Of a stretch of DNA of 64,000 bases, positions 37,004 through 48,960 are shown in pieces; position 1 is the stretch's first letter, and the number at the start of each line of letters is the position of its first letter. Under the pieces are notes generated by a model. The model saw only the letters and a list, made by a program, of their open reading frames with translations. It was not told the DNA's origin and did no database searches. The position numbers were made by a program, and so were the translations under genes. Source of the DNA: Amphiura filiformis (Eukaryota; Echinodermata; Ophiuroidea; Amphilepidida; Amphiuridae); the NCBI RefSeq assembly GCF_039555335.1, contig NC_092647.1, forward strand, positions 14,057,594-14,121,593. The letters are read 5' to 3'.

Positions 37004-38522
37004 TTAATAGACCTTTTCATATATTTCACTATACTTTCCGCAATCCAAACTGTCTCATCCTATGGACAAATACAATTAACAGAAATAGTTGTTGTTGTTG
37101 TTGTCTTTTTTTCATTGTTGTTGTTATTGTTGGGGTTTTTTTTTACTACAAAGTTAGGGAGCGATCGTTATTTACAACAGGGGGAATGGTCATTTTGAGG
37201 GGAACCGGACATTTTATGGGGGATCTTGAGGGTGGGAGAGACCCAATAGGAAATGTGTCTCACAGACATATTCCAAAAAGTAGGGTGTTAACACCGGACT
37301 GTCCCAATAAGCATGTCGTGACCCACACACATTGTCAGTCCAAATAAGGCCCTTTTCACCTAGATCATGGACCAAAATAGTGTAAAATACAAAATCCCAA
37401 TAAGGCCTTTTTGGAAGCTCAAAGACTTTACAAATACAAGTACATTTTCTCTAAAAATTCCGGTATCTTCCGATAATAATGATGCAACCGTCAAAATGAT
37501 ATAACCGGGATATATTTTTCGTTTGCCCCCCCCCACCCCCGACTAAGAAAGCTGGCTACGCCACTGATTTGGACAGTGTGTTTCCTTACACATACACTCC
37601 TATTTCAGATTGGTCAAATTTAACACGGAATTGGTCAAATTTAACACAGAAAATAAATCCATGCGGGGAAACCACAAGTTATTGGTCAAAATGACACAGT
37701 TAAATGTGTCAAATGGAATAACATGGAAAATTGTTTTAAAAAATAACAAAAATTCTGTGTTAAACTTACCAATTTCTATGTTAAAAATGATTCGGAATAA
37801 TAGTCAAATTGATATGACAATTAAAGGGGTCGTTGTTTTGGGTCATAATGATTCAATTCTGTGTCAAATATCCGTGCTTAAAAGTATAGTCACATATTTC
37901 AGGCTCATTCCGGACATGAAATGACCAAGAAAATGATCCCTATGACACAACTATTTGTGAAATATAAATGACACAGAATATTTAACACATCTCAAATAAG
38001 AATGTAGGCGTTTTTATTCAATTTATATTCAAAATATGATTTATTCCGTTGTAATAACATGAGATGAGAGAGCGATCTCATTAGACTATGCCATAGTCGA
38101 ATTTTGATAAAAATATGTTATTAATCACGATAAGAGCATTCCCTTGAACTCAAAATTATACTGATGTTTATTAAAATTATAGTGTTCAATAGTAAAATGG
38201 TCATGATTGATCGCGAAAGCCCGAGCAAAAAAAATCCAGGGAGCTAACAAACAGAGGGAGTACGATGGTGACTGAAAATATCAGATGTGAAAATCTATCA
38301 ATTGCTCACAAATTAATACAAATCAGCATTTTATGCTTAAATGTAATAGCCAGAGTATGCAAAATGGGCAAGTGGACTCGGAGAAGTCTACGATCTCATC
38401 AATCGGAAAGTTTGAATGTTGAGGAACGAACTTCATACATTTCTGTCATATCATATTTCTGTCCCTGTTGTAGTTGAGCAACATAATTAATAATTTTATT
38501 ATGTTTGAAACTAGTGAGTTAA
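37004..38522. other. non-coding, second copy of 1,870-3,900
   Basis: Matches copy 1 closely. Compared with copy 1, about 465 bp (2,097-2,562 there) is missing at 37,216, removing half of a foldback and both SINE heads, and about 60 bp is missing near 38,205. No gene is seen. Confidence 0.6.
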
Positions 38523-39155
38523 GGGATCTGGAATGAGCGTTTTGAGCATTTCGACAGTATTTTTTGTGGGACATGAGAGCACATCAGACATATCGAATTG
38601 CATTCTGAATACGAAGAATGTCTTTCTGATATCAAATAATGTTTTTAATTTTTTGAAATTCACGATATAATACATTGATATTTTTCACATTTTTGATATA
38701 TAACAGTCTTCGAAGTAAATTTTATAAATCTAATGATATATTCTTAAAGTGTATGTAGCTGGGGGGAAAGCCGAAGATCAATTGAAAATTATGACCATTA
38801 ATATTGAAGATATGGATTTTCCCCAAAAAGAAAAAATCCATATCTTCAATATAAAAGGTCAAAATTTTCAATTGATTGTCAGCTTTTCATCCCACCTATA
38901 TACACCTTAAGTATAAATCATCAGATTTATAAAGTTTACTTCGAGTACTGTTAGTCTACTGTTAAATATCAAAAATATCAATTTTAAATCACTTGCCATA
39001 CATTATATTATATTATATTAGGCCCTACATTGCAAATTTCAAAAATCTTGATATCAGGGAGAAGGACATTCTTCGTATTCAAAATGCAATTCGATATGTC
39101 TGATGTGTTCTTATGTCCCACAATAAATACTGTCTAAACGCTCATACCCCATCCC
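38523..39155. mobile_element. TTAA-flanked palindromic MITE, 633 bp
   Basis: Ends GGGATCTGGAATGAGCG and, inverted, CGCTCATACCCCATCCC, with TTAA at 38,519-38,522 and 39,156-39,159. The whole element folds back on itself around 38,825. The matching site in copy 1 (about 3,910) has no insert, so it arrived after the duplication. A second copy lies at 45,876-46,431. Confidence 0.85.
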
Positions 39156-41559
39156 TTAAAAGAAGAAGATATTACTCACTTGGCTACTGTTTACAATGCA
39201 ATCTACGCTTCTTTATTCTATGCCCAAATCGTTGTTATACCGTATATTGGTTTCAGGTTACGTGGTAAATTCCACCTCAGTTCTGTACGACGGTAATGAA
39301 GTAAAGAATTATACCAGTGCACTCTTACTACTGCTGCTAAACAGTATTTGGTTGAAAAGACAGTACTGTTCGGTGAATAGTCGATAATACTCTATAATAC
39401 TATACTGTATAGTACTAATGATTGTTGTTATGTGGTTATTGCTGCTTCCTACTGCTTCCTTTATCTTCTTCCTTAAATCTTCTTCGATATCAGGTTATGA
39501 CCAAAGGTCGGGTTCAAAGGTCGAATGCTACGCAAATAAATTAACCATTCACGCATACAAAATTACCATTGAATCAGTTACGTAATTGTTTGTTTTACTT
39601 GTTAATGCTACGATATGGGACTCAACGTAAGTTAATGAGATGAGAATGATGACCTCAGAAACACAAATAGGGCCTAAGTTATATTTTGGGTTTTGCTTTA
39701 TATTGGTGAACGTTTTAATAATATTAAATGTCGGGTTTATAAAGGTCATGAAAACGTGTTTGCAAATATTATGTTAAAATATTTGCAATATATGTTATCA
39801 AAAATGCTTTTTAATGTAATGAAAACGTTTTATATATACCCTTTTATATAACCCGACATTTAAATGTTTTCAGACAATCTTTTATAACCTTTTGCGAATG
39901 ATGTCCAAACGTTTTGTGTAAACATCTTGACAAAACAACCGACTCAAAGTAGCCATTCCATTGTTTTCCTTTAGACATCCTTTCGATCAAATTTTCAAGT
40001 TAGTTAATTGTATTCCTGATGTGATATAAGCATGGTGTATTAAAGTATTTAGCATTAATAATTGTGACTTTTAGAAATAAAATTAAGAGAAATCAATTTT
40101 ATGTTCGTACCAGTCATTTTCTTACATATCATAAAGGATAAAAAATAAATTATGAATGGAACTTTTGAAACAAAATAAAAAACAGAGATAACTGGTTTAG
40201 CCGTTATTGATAATGTGCGTATTTTTAATTAAGTGATTTGTCAAACGAAACCGACAAAATGAACACTCTTCCAAAAGTCCCAAACGAACACGTGTTGGAT
40301 TTTAATATTCACACATTTGTCACCTTGTTCTACAAATGTCACTAAACTGTTAAAACTTCTTTTCAGCTTTAACTTATCCAAGAAATTCGGATTTTTCCCC
40401 CAGTCCCGAGTGACTTTTATTCCTGGTATAGCTACATGAATAAGTACGTTGCAGTACCACTTTACAGTGGTACATTTTACCAATTACCACCTCAATAACC
40501 TCATCCCAATGGCATACTCCAATAACCTCAATTAAATAATCATAGTGCAAAATTTGACCTCAAGTTGCAGAGTACGAGTTTTTGTACCCAATGGTCATTC
40601 AATGAATATACAAATGTATTGGGGTTAAAGAATTGTGCCCCTTATAGATGAGCATGTTGTGGATCCTAGTGAAAGTTAGTCAAAATGTTTTATCGACAAG
40701 GTGGAAGTATCAAGTCCAAAATTATACCTTCAGTTTTTCAGAAAGATTTCCATTGCATTAGCAATATTAAATTAGTATAACAAATAATAACATAGCTAAC
40801 ATTGGCATAGTGTCTCTTAAAATGACATTTCAAGTTTGGGGCCAAAAACAATCAATTTAGTTATTTTTACGGAATGAATCAGAGTGAAACGTCTAACTAA
40901 TAAAGAGTCATCTGTGCGTAAAATTAATTTGTAAGGTGCAACATCTGACGCCAAATTTGACTCCTATATCTAAATTCCTTGTTGTTTTGCGTGTCAAGCG
41001 CGATGTGACCAAACGCATATTGTAAAAATCAAAAATTAACAATTCAATCTAACGTGCGCGTTACAGCGTGACAAATGGGGTATAGTCTGACTACCTACCA
41101 TGTAAATGATGTTTCATACTAGATAATGCCCTGACTATTGCCTTAGGATATTTTTTTATTTTGTTTTGTTAAAATTTTGTTTATTGCTTGTTTTGTCATT
41201 TTCCATTATAAGCAAACAATAACGACGTTAAACAAGGAAAGACACAAACACACACACAGGTAATCTTGGTTAACAATAAAATACGCGATATAGCAGCAGC
41301 AACAACCAACTGAGGGAGCTGTCTTCCCTTCCTTGACTCACTTTTTTTTTTTTTTTATCTTTGGACAGCCATAGTGTTATATTACAAAATATAAATTATG
41401 GCTGATTTTATGATATACAATTTTTTAACATCAGAAAAGACAGAACAAAACGAACATAGACAACAATGAAACAGACAAAAGGACAAGTTTCCCATGTTAT
41501 TTTCATTAGACGTGCACAGACTGTGAAAAAAAAAAAAGAGGTTTAAAGGAGAGGAAATG
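39156..41559. other. non-coding stretch
   Basis: Up to about 40,600 this is the second copy of 3,915-5,590, including a part of the CAGCAAACACAAA family near 39,660-39,920. The telomere-like array seen in copy 1 is absent here. From 40,600 to 41,560 I recognise nothing except a poly-T tract at 41,343-41,357 and an A-rich tract near 41,527. Confidence 0.5.
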
Positions 41560-41589
41560 CAAATAAAAATAGGTTGGCAGGCAAATTTA

Positions 41590-42060
41590 CCTCAATCCTC
41601 ATTAAGGTCAAACGAACATTTCTTAAAATGTTTGCCCAATTTACATTTACTTTCTGCGATCCTATACTCAGTATTAAGTTTCATTCTCACAAAGTTTATA
41701 AACATGATAAAAGCTTGGAAACTGGGAGAGGTCTTTTGAAATTTACATCTATGAATAAACATTAATCCCAAACATTTTTTGGTAGTTAGCAATTGTAATA
41801 TTATCACCAGTTTTGCTTTCAATAAATTGGGTCAGACTGTTCCACAAGCATTTGATTTTATCACAATCACAAAATAATTGCACCAAGGATTCCTCAGAAT
41901 TATTACAAAAAGAACAAAGTGGGGAATCAGTTCTACCAATTTTATGAAGGAATTTGTTTGTACAAATTGCTCTGTGAAACAGTTTAAAGTAAAAAGCCCT
42001 AAGTTCCTTGACTCACTTCTTACAAACAGAAGACAATCTCTGTTCCAAAGGGCTTATTTT
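41590..42060 (-). pseudogene. L1-like LINE ORF2 C-terminal fragment
   Basis: On the minus strand the translation reads FYFKLFHRAICTNKF, then CSFCNNSEESLVQ, then LFCDCDKIKCLWNSL. This matches the C-terminal Cys-rich region that follows reverse transcriptase in L1-type elements (zf-RVT-like, with CxxC and a CDC-W block). A stop occurs just before this block and more follow. It is a 5'-truncated, inactive remnant. It lies between the two halves of the second segmental copy and is absent from copy 1. Confidence 0.65.
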
Positions 42061-42567
42061 TGGATCGCATTTGCTCATCTTTTTAACATAACAATGGCTC
42101 ATTACATTTTTTCAAGACGTTACTATTTGCTGAATCGGCTTCTGTCAACTCGACTATACTATGGGTCGTTTTTGTTTTGTTTTTTTGTTTGTTTTTTGCT
42201 TGTTTAGATTATTACTAGCACTATTCGCTATCGTAGACATGACGTCATATTGGTGACCCCGGGGCGTTACCATAGCAACCGGATCACGCTTTCATGAGAA
42301 TCGCAATGGCGATATCTATGTATGGAATTTATTTATCAAATGTTTAAATTGCCAGTCATATTTAAGAACTGAAACCTCATGATTTCAGAAGGAAAACGTC
42401 TTGCAAAAGCTTACTAGACAATGAAACCCATAAGAAATGGCTAAAACTTGATTTTCAAACAGCAGAATATCGACGTGTACAGCGTAGATACCGCTTGATC
42501 CATCACTACGGAAGTTGTTGTGACCTCGGCAGGAAGTGACGTCGGACTACGACAGCGAATTGCATGT

Positions 42568-42637
42568 CAGTCCGAAAACCCGTTAGGGTGTAGGTTAGGG
42601 TAAGGGATAGGGTTAACCCTTTCGGGTTTTCAGACTG
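42568..42637. repeat. inverted repeat around a telomere-like core
   Basis: CAGTCCGAAAACCCG at 42,568-42,582 faces CGGGTTTTCAGACTG at 42,623-42,637. Between them lies a short TTAGGG-like core (GTTAGGGTGTAGGTTAGGG and more). The following CGGACTGACG unit is the single-copy relative of the triplicated block at 8,453-8,800. Confidence 0.75.
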
Positions 42638-44645
42638 GCAGGGGTTCGAATTCACGGTGTTTCGGACTGACGAGGTGTCCCCTTGCAAGAGCCCAAATTG
42701 GCATTTTAAAGCTAGATGAATGGATCATATTTTTGGATGTTAAGAATGGGTTAAATTTGTTCAATTTGGGTCGATTGTTAACCCACTGTCGTCAGAGGGC
42801 AAAGAGGGCAGCTGCCCCCCTGTGAAAAGTCTTCCCACCTGTCCCCCTCTGTGGGATGGTGCCCCCCCCCCCCGATATTTATGATTTTGAGGCCCTTGTA
42901 CATTTTGACCATTTTCGACAATGTTTGCCTTCTTAAAATTTGTCTTGCCCTTCTCCCCTTTGCCCACCCTCTGAAAAGTTGCTGGCTACGCCACTGCTGT
43001 CGGCACACCTGTACCACGTTTGGATCAAATACCCCCCACCCCCCACCCACATATGAAAAAAGGTGATCAAGTGGAGCAATTCACTCCTAAATTAGTAACA
43101 TTTCACTCGTTTTACATCTTTAGATACTACATGTATAGGCAGGCCTTATTTATATTTAGATATTACTCCTTTGTTTAGAATTGTTACATCTCTTTAACAT
43201 TATTATCCGCGGTTGATTTGCTGACAAATCTACCGTGATTAAGATACATGTAACTAAGTTGCGACTAATGATTTAACACATTATCTGCCGTAATTCATCG
43301 ACTTTACCTTCCCATGAATATATGTTGTTTACGTACAACACAATACATACAAAAACAAAATTTGTCGCATAGTTGTGAACGACATTGCCTGTGAACCGTA
43401 GCGCGGAATATCCCACGTGAAATCAGGTTGAAAACTTTACTGCTGACTCTTTCGCTAGCTCTCTTCACGCTGGAGTGGCTGAATTTACGCATCAACTGAA
43501 GTGAAAGTCTACTTTTTGAAATTCCCATTTAAATTTTTTTAAACAAGTTTGGAAGTTAAATACGGCATAAAAGTGATTGTAAATTGATATGCCTGGTATT
43601 GAAATGGTGATTCATTAATATGTTCTCAATCAGGTTGCAGTTGCCGCCAAATTATCGTTGAAAAACGCAATCACATGCGTTCTCGTTCTTTGAGGGACGG
43701 CGGATAAGAGTTGTCTCGTTGAGTCAAGAATCATAGAACAAAGAATAATTGTCGTTATTGTTGCTGCTGTTGTCGTTGTTGTTGTTGTTGTTGTTTACTG
43801 CTTTTGTTTTGCTTGCTGTAGTAGTTGGTGTTGGTACAGACGTTGTTCTTGCAGCTGTTGCTGATGTTCCCATTGTTGTTGCTGTTGTTGTGGTCGTCTT
43901 CTTCGTCGTTCTCCTTTCACTATACTCCTCATCTTAACCTCTTTTCTCAACTTCTTTCAGATACAACTTGACCTTGTTGACAAATTTTTCAGCAGGGGAG
44001 GCTCAAGATCTGGCATAAGACTGTTTTACTTAAGCATGTTAACATATTGAAAGACCTCGTATATCCCCTACAACATGAAATTGTTTTGCGTTGTTTTACT
44101 TTATATTTCCAATGTGATGGAAAATGCCTTAAAAACCTATCTGCAACGTTACCCAAAATGTCGTTGAATTTGAAAACATGAAAAACAGTGCGGCCTTTGA
44201 CATGCTTAATGACATGTACCTCAACACACAAACTTAGCCTGTGTCTACTAGTATAACCTTGCCATGATGAGCAGCGATCAACACTCGATTAATTTTCTTA
44301 ACACCTTACCAAGCGAGACCCGATCATTTTTGATATAATACGTTCACTCTTCCGACTCACGCGACTTCTAGGTATAAGGGCGATTTGTTGGCATGGCCAA
44401 GTGGCAATTATCTTATTGTTTCTGAATTGCCAAGGCGTATTACCACAGTCAAGTTATTAAGCAACTAAAGCAAGTGAACATAACTAATTGGGATATTTGT
44501 ATATTTACAAGTTGTTCACGGTAGATATTTCACACAAAAACTAAAAGTTTATACCACGTTTCGTGAATCATTCACCATAGAGTCAGTCTTGTTCTAGGTG
44601 TAACACAGGGCTCGCAGAATGGCTTGCCCGCCTGCCAGGGACGCG
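42638..44645. other. non-coding; part copy of 8,800-9,275, then unique
   Basis: To about 43,130 this matches the flank after the telomere-like array in copy 1, including a truncated hAT-like end (GGCTACGCCACTG then CTGTCGGC). After that no gene is recognised. A (GTT/GCT)n tract lies at about 43,745-43,900 and gives a spurious valine-leucine-rich frame. Confidence 0.5.
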
Positions 44646-44809
44646 TAATTTCTTTCTGCAATCATAATGGGCCGCAATATGATAACACATAATAGGCCAA
44701 CATACATGTAAGTATGAGACCATATATAACACGAGTGTATTGCCATTATTATTTCCTCTTACTTAATAAAATAAAAAGTAATTTACTAGAATTAAAATTC
44801 TACAACGGT

Positions 44810-44887
44810 TTACCTGGGGTTCGAACCCACACTCTATGCATTAAAAGTCAAATGCCTACACCACTGTGCTATGGGTCGTTGTGCCAG
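44810..44887 (-). mobile_element. tRNA-Lys-like SINE head
   Basis: The minus strand has TAGCACAGTGGTGTAGGCA (A box region), an anticodon loop CTTTTAA (UUU, Lys) and a B box GGTTCGAACC. The acceptor stem does not pair and the T stem has a mismatch, so this is a SINE or tRNA pseudogene rather than a working tRNA. Confidence 0.5.
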
Positions 44888-44989
44888 AAAGGTGTTTGTT
44901 TATCATACTTATTGATTATGTAATAAAGTGCATACACACAATATACGTACTATTACTAGTATATTAGGGCTATAAATACGTATATCATC

Positions 44990-45197
44990 TCCTAATCCTA
45001 ACCCTAACCCCAACCCTAATCCTAAACCCTTTACCCTAATCCTAACCCTAATCCTAATCCTAACCCTAACCATAACCATAAACCCTAACCTTAAACCCTA
45101 ACTCTAACCATAAACCCTAATCCTAACCCCAACCCTAAGATCCTAACCCTAAGACCCTAACCCTAAGACCCTAACCCTAAGACCCTAACCCTAACAA
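44990..45197 (-). repeat. telomere-like array (CCCTAA on plus strand)
   Basis: About 200 bp of CCTAA, CCCTAA and CCCTAAGA units; the right part is a regular CCTAACCCTAAGAC repeat. Orientation is opposite to the array at 5,597. Confidence 0.9.
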
Positions 45198-45267
45198 TAA
45201 TGTAACTTCCCTCGGACTATGCGGTTAGTTATATATTGCGGCCCATTATGGTTGCAGAAAGAAATTA

Positions 45268-45589
45268 AGGGCCCTTGACAATTAAAATTTAACGTCGGGC
45301 AACCAAAAATATAGACTGACATGCCCGACAAGCAACTGCATGTAAAATGACGGATGATGATTACAAATATGCACTTTTATGTTTAAAAATCAAGAAATCC
45401 CAAATGTTTCCATCTCAGAATTTCATGTAGGTAAAACAAACCATAGTACCATATGGCATCGCATTAGCTCGCATTTGAATAATCTTAGTGCAAAGCGTTA
45501 CGTTCATCATGTTCAGTTTGTTTGATTTAAGAAATAAATGTACAGTATATTGTATATACACTTTAGATCTAAATGATCAGTAAGATTAG
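45268..45589. other. non-coding stretch
   Basis: Nothing recognisable on either strand. Confidence 0.4.
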
Positions 45590-45870
45590 TTTCAAACAAA
45601 TCAACCCTATTTCAAAATGTATATGCAAACTCCTCGAAATCATAATCATTCAGAGATCAGCATGGATTCAACGCAGGACGATAATGCGAGACTCAACTAT
45701 AATTTTTGATGATATCGTGGAAATATGGAGCAGCGTACTAAATGAAAGAGCAGGGCCATGTTGTCTACTTCGATTTTGGAAAGGCGTTTGATAGTGTTCC
45801 ATCAACTTCTAAAGACAGGTTGGAGTTGCTTTGGCAGATTCAAAAGTGTTAAAAATTGCTTAGAACATTA
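45590..45870 (+). pseudogene. non-LTR reverse transcriptase fragment
   Basis: In shifting frames the translation shows QHGFNAGR, CETQL, and VVYFDFGKAFDSVP. These are the order and spacing of the conserved QHGFRxGRSCETQL and YLDFSKAFDSVP motifs of CR1/RTE/Jockey-type reverse transcriptases. At least two stops and one frameshift are present. The downstream end is overrun by the MITE at 45,876. Confidence 0.65.
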
Positions 45871-45875
45871 CTTAA

Positions 45876-46431
45876 GGGGTTGGTCACCCACCCTTGAACA
45901 GTATTTTTTGTTGGGCCTTAGAGCACATCAGACATGTCAAATCGCATTCTCAATCATGAATACAAGGGACTTCTGATATCAAATAATTTTGATTTTTGTT
46001 TAAACTCGCGATATAATACAAGTTTTATGATAAATTATTAAAATTTGATATCTTTGATATTTAAAAGTCCTCGAAATCTAATGATATTTCATTGAATTTT
46101 ATGTAGCTGGGAGGAAAAGTCGACGATCATTTGAAAAAAAATTGTAGGTCTATTTGGGGAAAAAATGTGTATCTTCAATACGAAAGGTCATCATTTTCAA
46201 ATAATCGTCGGCTTTTCCTCCCAGCTACATACTTTCAGTACATATCATAAATTTTAGATAAAGTTTACTTCGATAACTATGAAAAATAGAAAAATATCAA
46301 TATAAAATGTGTATTATATAGCCAATTTCAAAAAGTCAAAATTATTTTTCGTCGTATTCAGAATGCAGTTCGATATATGAAGTGCACTCATGTCCCAGAA
46401 AAATACTGTGCGAACCTTGCTATTCGATCCC
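45876..46431. mobile_element. TTAA-flanked palindromic MITE, 556 bp
   Basis: Starts GGGGTTGGTCACCC and ends CGATCCC, with TTAA at 45,872-45,875 and 46,432-46,435. The interior (AGAGCACATCAGACAT, GGCTTTTCCTCCCAGCTACA) matches the element at 38,523-39,155. It is inserted into the reverse-transcriptase remnant. Confidence 0.8.
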
Positions 46432-46435
46432 TTAA

Positions 46436-48958
46436 GACTATATTTTTAGCAAACCGTGATAAATATCGGTGGCTTCACCAACACCCCTGCCTCGAAGTTT
46501 GACCGTCAATCCTACCCCTGGGTAAGATTGGTGGGTCAAATTGTTTTTCGGTAAAACAAGTGCAAAGAATGGTTCTTAGATTAGCCCCGGGATTAGCCCA
46601 AGCCATTTGGCACTAGACGAGGTTTTTGTAGTGGTCTCATGTGTTGAATCAAAGATATCTCTGCGCTGGTAATATTTTCGTATAGATTCGTCAAATGATT
46701 TATTTCGCTCGTAATACTTTAACCGTTTTGTAATCTACCTGGAAAAGATATTCCTTTTGAAATAGTAAAATATATTGTGTTAATAAAAAAAAGTACATCA
46801 ATAGATTTGTACTAATGCTCAATGCGCAAGTGTTGATTGTTAGCATTAATTTTTCACAAATCCATTATAAGTATGCATTATCTAAATTAATGAGAATGAA
46901 ATTTGTTAAGTTCTTCTGATATATTAATGCTAATAGTTATCATGTACAGAGCTTTAAAAATGCCAATTGAATTATCATTATCTTGAATAACCATAGGAAA
47001 TGTACTATTAGTTTAACACTTTAAAAGATATTACAGAAAATTCCGTCAATTTAGTAAAATCCATCAGTCATGTTAGTCGACAACACCGCGTTGCAAAATA
47101 AAAGCGTTGTTGACTTGGCGACTTATGACAGTAAAGCCGACATGAATAGCAGATGTCAAAGGTCATTTGACTTTTGTGACTACGGCACCAGTCCAGTTCC
47201 GCCAGAGTAGATCGGACAGTGTCGCCGGATGAAGATGCGTCTATGGCCTATTGTTTAAAAGTTTAATTTGTTATTTTTTATCTTTTCTTTTTTGTAATGT
47301 AGATGTATTCAGTAAAGTGTATTCACAAGGTCATCAATGCGTCTCTAGTCAAGCGTATTGCGGTCATTACCATCGCGTATGGGGAGAGATGTTAATTATA
47401 TACAATCTAGGTTTGAAAAAGCTGCTGTCATGATATACGGTATATCTATATATATTCGGATATATATATACCTATAGTTTGAAGTTGTTTTCATCTCAAG
47501 TTTGGTGGTGATGTAGGCAGTCATGTAGGTACGTATTTCGCTCATGTCGCAACTGCATCGCTCGCGTTAGCCTAATTACACAGAGCGCTTTACACGCGCG
47601 TAAAAACGCAGGTTGCCTGCACATGCGTCATAAACTCGAAGTGAACGAAGTAGAGATTTGTCGATCATTGTTCAGTTTCCCTAAAATCCTTATAACAAGG
47701 CTGCACTTTCGATACTCTTGCAAATGTCATCATCAAAGCAACTAATAGAACAACTGGTAGAGCCTTACGGTGTTGCAGGGCCTGTCTTTTGGAATTTGCA
47801 GAATAACATTAAATAGCTCCTCTCGAGCCTTCAAGGAGAGCTGTTTAGACTATTTACAATAGAATGTAAGGAGAGAATGGTCAACTAAGGAAAGCTAAAA
47901 ATCACTCTCCTATATTAGATGTATGGAGAGCAGTAGAGAGCGATTACTCTTGCTCCCCTTAAAAGGCAGTCTCTGGTGTTGCAACTTGCACACCTCACAT
48001 CTGCATACTTGTTGCTACTCGACATATATTCGACAATTAAATACAAATTCAGACCTTTGATGAGTTAATTAATCTCTTATATAATAGACTAATTAAAAGT
48101 TTATTTAAAACACCTTAACCTACTATTTACCCTTAGCAAATCGTGCAAGTGCACATCAACAGTGATGATTACTTTCAATCCCGCCTTATGTTTAAATTAT
48201 TGACAAGGTTGTGATACTGAAAAATACCAAGAGAGCAATTTAATTTATCATCAATAGGCTACTTCTACCATAACAGACACGAAAATGTCTTTTTAATTAA
48301 TTTATCGTGTAAAATATTGATGGTTTGAATTAAAATATGTATGATAAGAGATATTAATCTAAAGTACACTCACTTAAAATAAAGGATAAACAATAGCTTG
48401 CTCATGTAGTGAAACATTCATTTTATTAAAAGATAGAAGAATCAGTCATGGTTGGGTAATCTGAACTTGACTACGTACCGTGAACATAGTGAATAAAAAT
48501 TCCTTTAAAAAAGGAATGGGGCGCCCAATGTGAGCTCCGGGACGTGATATGGTAAAACCTACGGTGCGATATTTGGAAAGCCAAACCTCTTGTTCTGATA
48601 TTAGCCCTCGACATGCAAATTGAAACATCTATTACAAATAATACCAAAACTGGCTTTCTTTAAAGACAGTAATGGTGCAACAGTGGATTATCTCGGTGTT
48701 TAATATAATATAATATTTTGTTTGTAATTACAATATTAAAGAGCCTATTTGTAGCGCTTCGTTGACTAACATTTAAGGTAATTATCAATATATTTTGTAA
48801 TTCCTATCAAAGTTAGTACGAAACGAAAGGATCAACAATAAAATCAATCTGATACGAACAGACTAAAATGCTTTCTTTCATTTGATTATCGAAAGTTCTC
48901 AAATATTCTCTTTACTTCTAAGTAAGTGAAATACACATATCTCGTTATTTGCTAGAAG
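46436..48958. other. non-coding stretch
   Basis: No gene is recognised. A block at 48,480-48,540 (GAATGGGGCGCCCAATGTGA) is the inverse of one at 31,730-31,790. It could be part of a dispersed retroelement, but no flanking repeats or coding parts are seen. Confidence 0.45.
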
Positions 48959-48960
48959 TA

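Larger units (their letters stand above)
44646..45267. mobile_element. 35 bp inverted repeats enclosing SINE and telomere-like array
   Basis: A 35 bp arm at 44,646-44,680 (includes TTTCTTTCTGCAATCATAAT) is repeated inverted at 45,233-45,267 with one mismatch. Between the arms are a tRNA-Lys-like SINE head and a CCCTAA array. The outer boundaries of the element are not certain. Confidence 0.7.
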
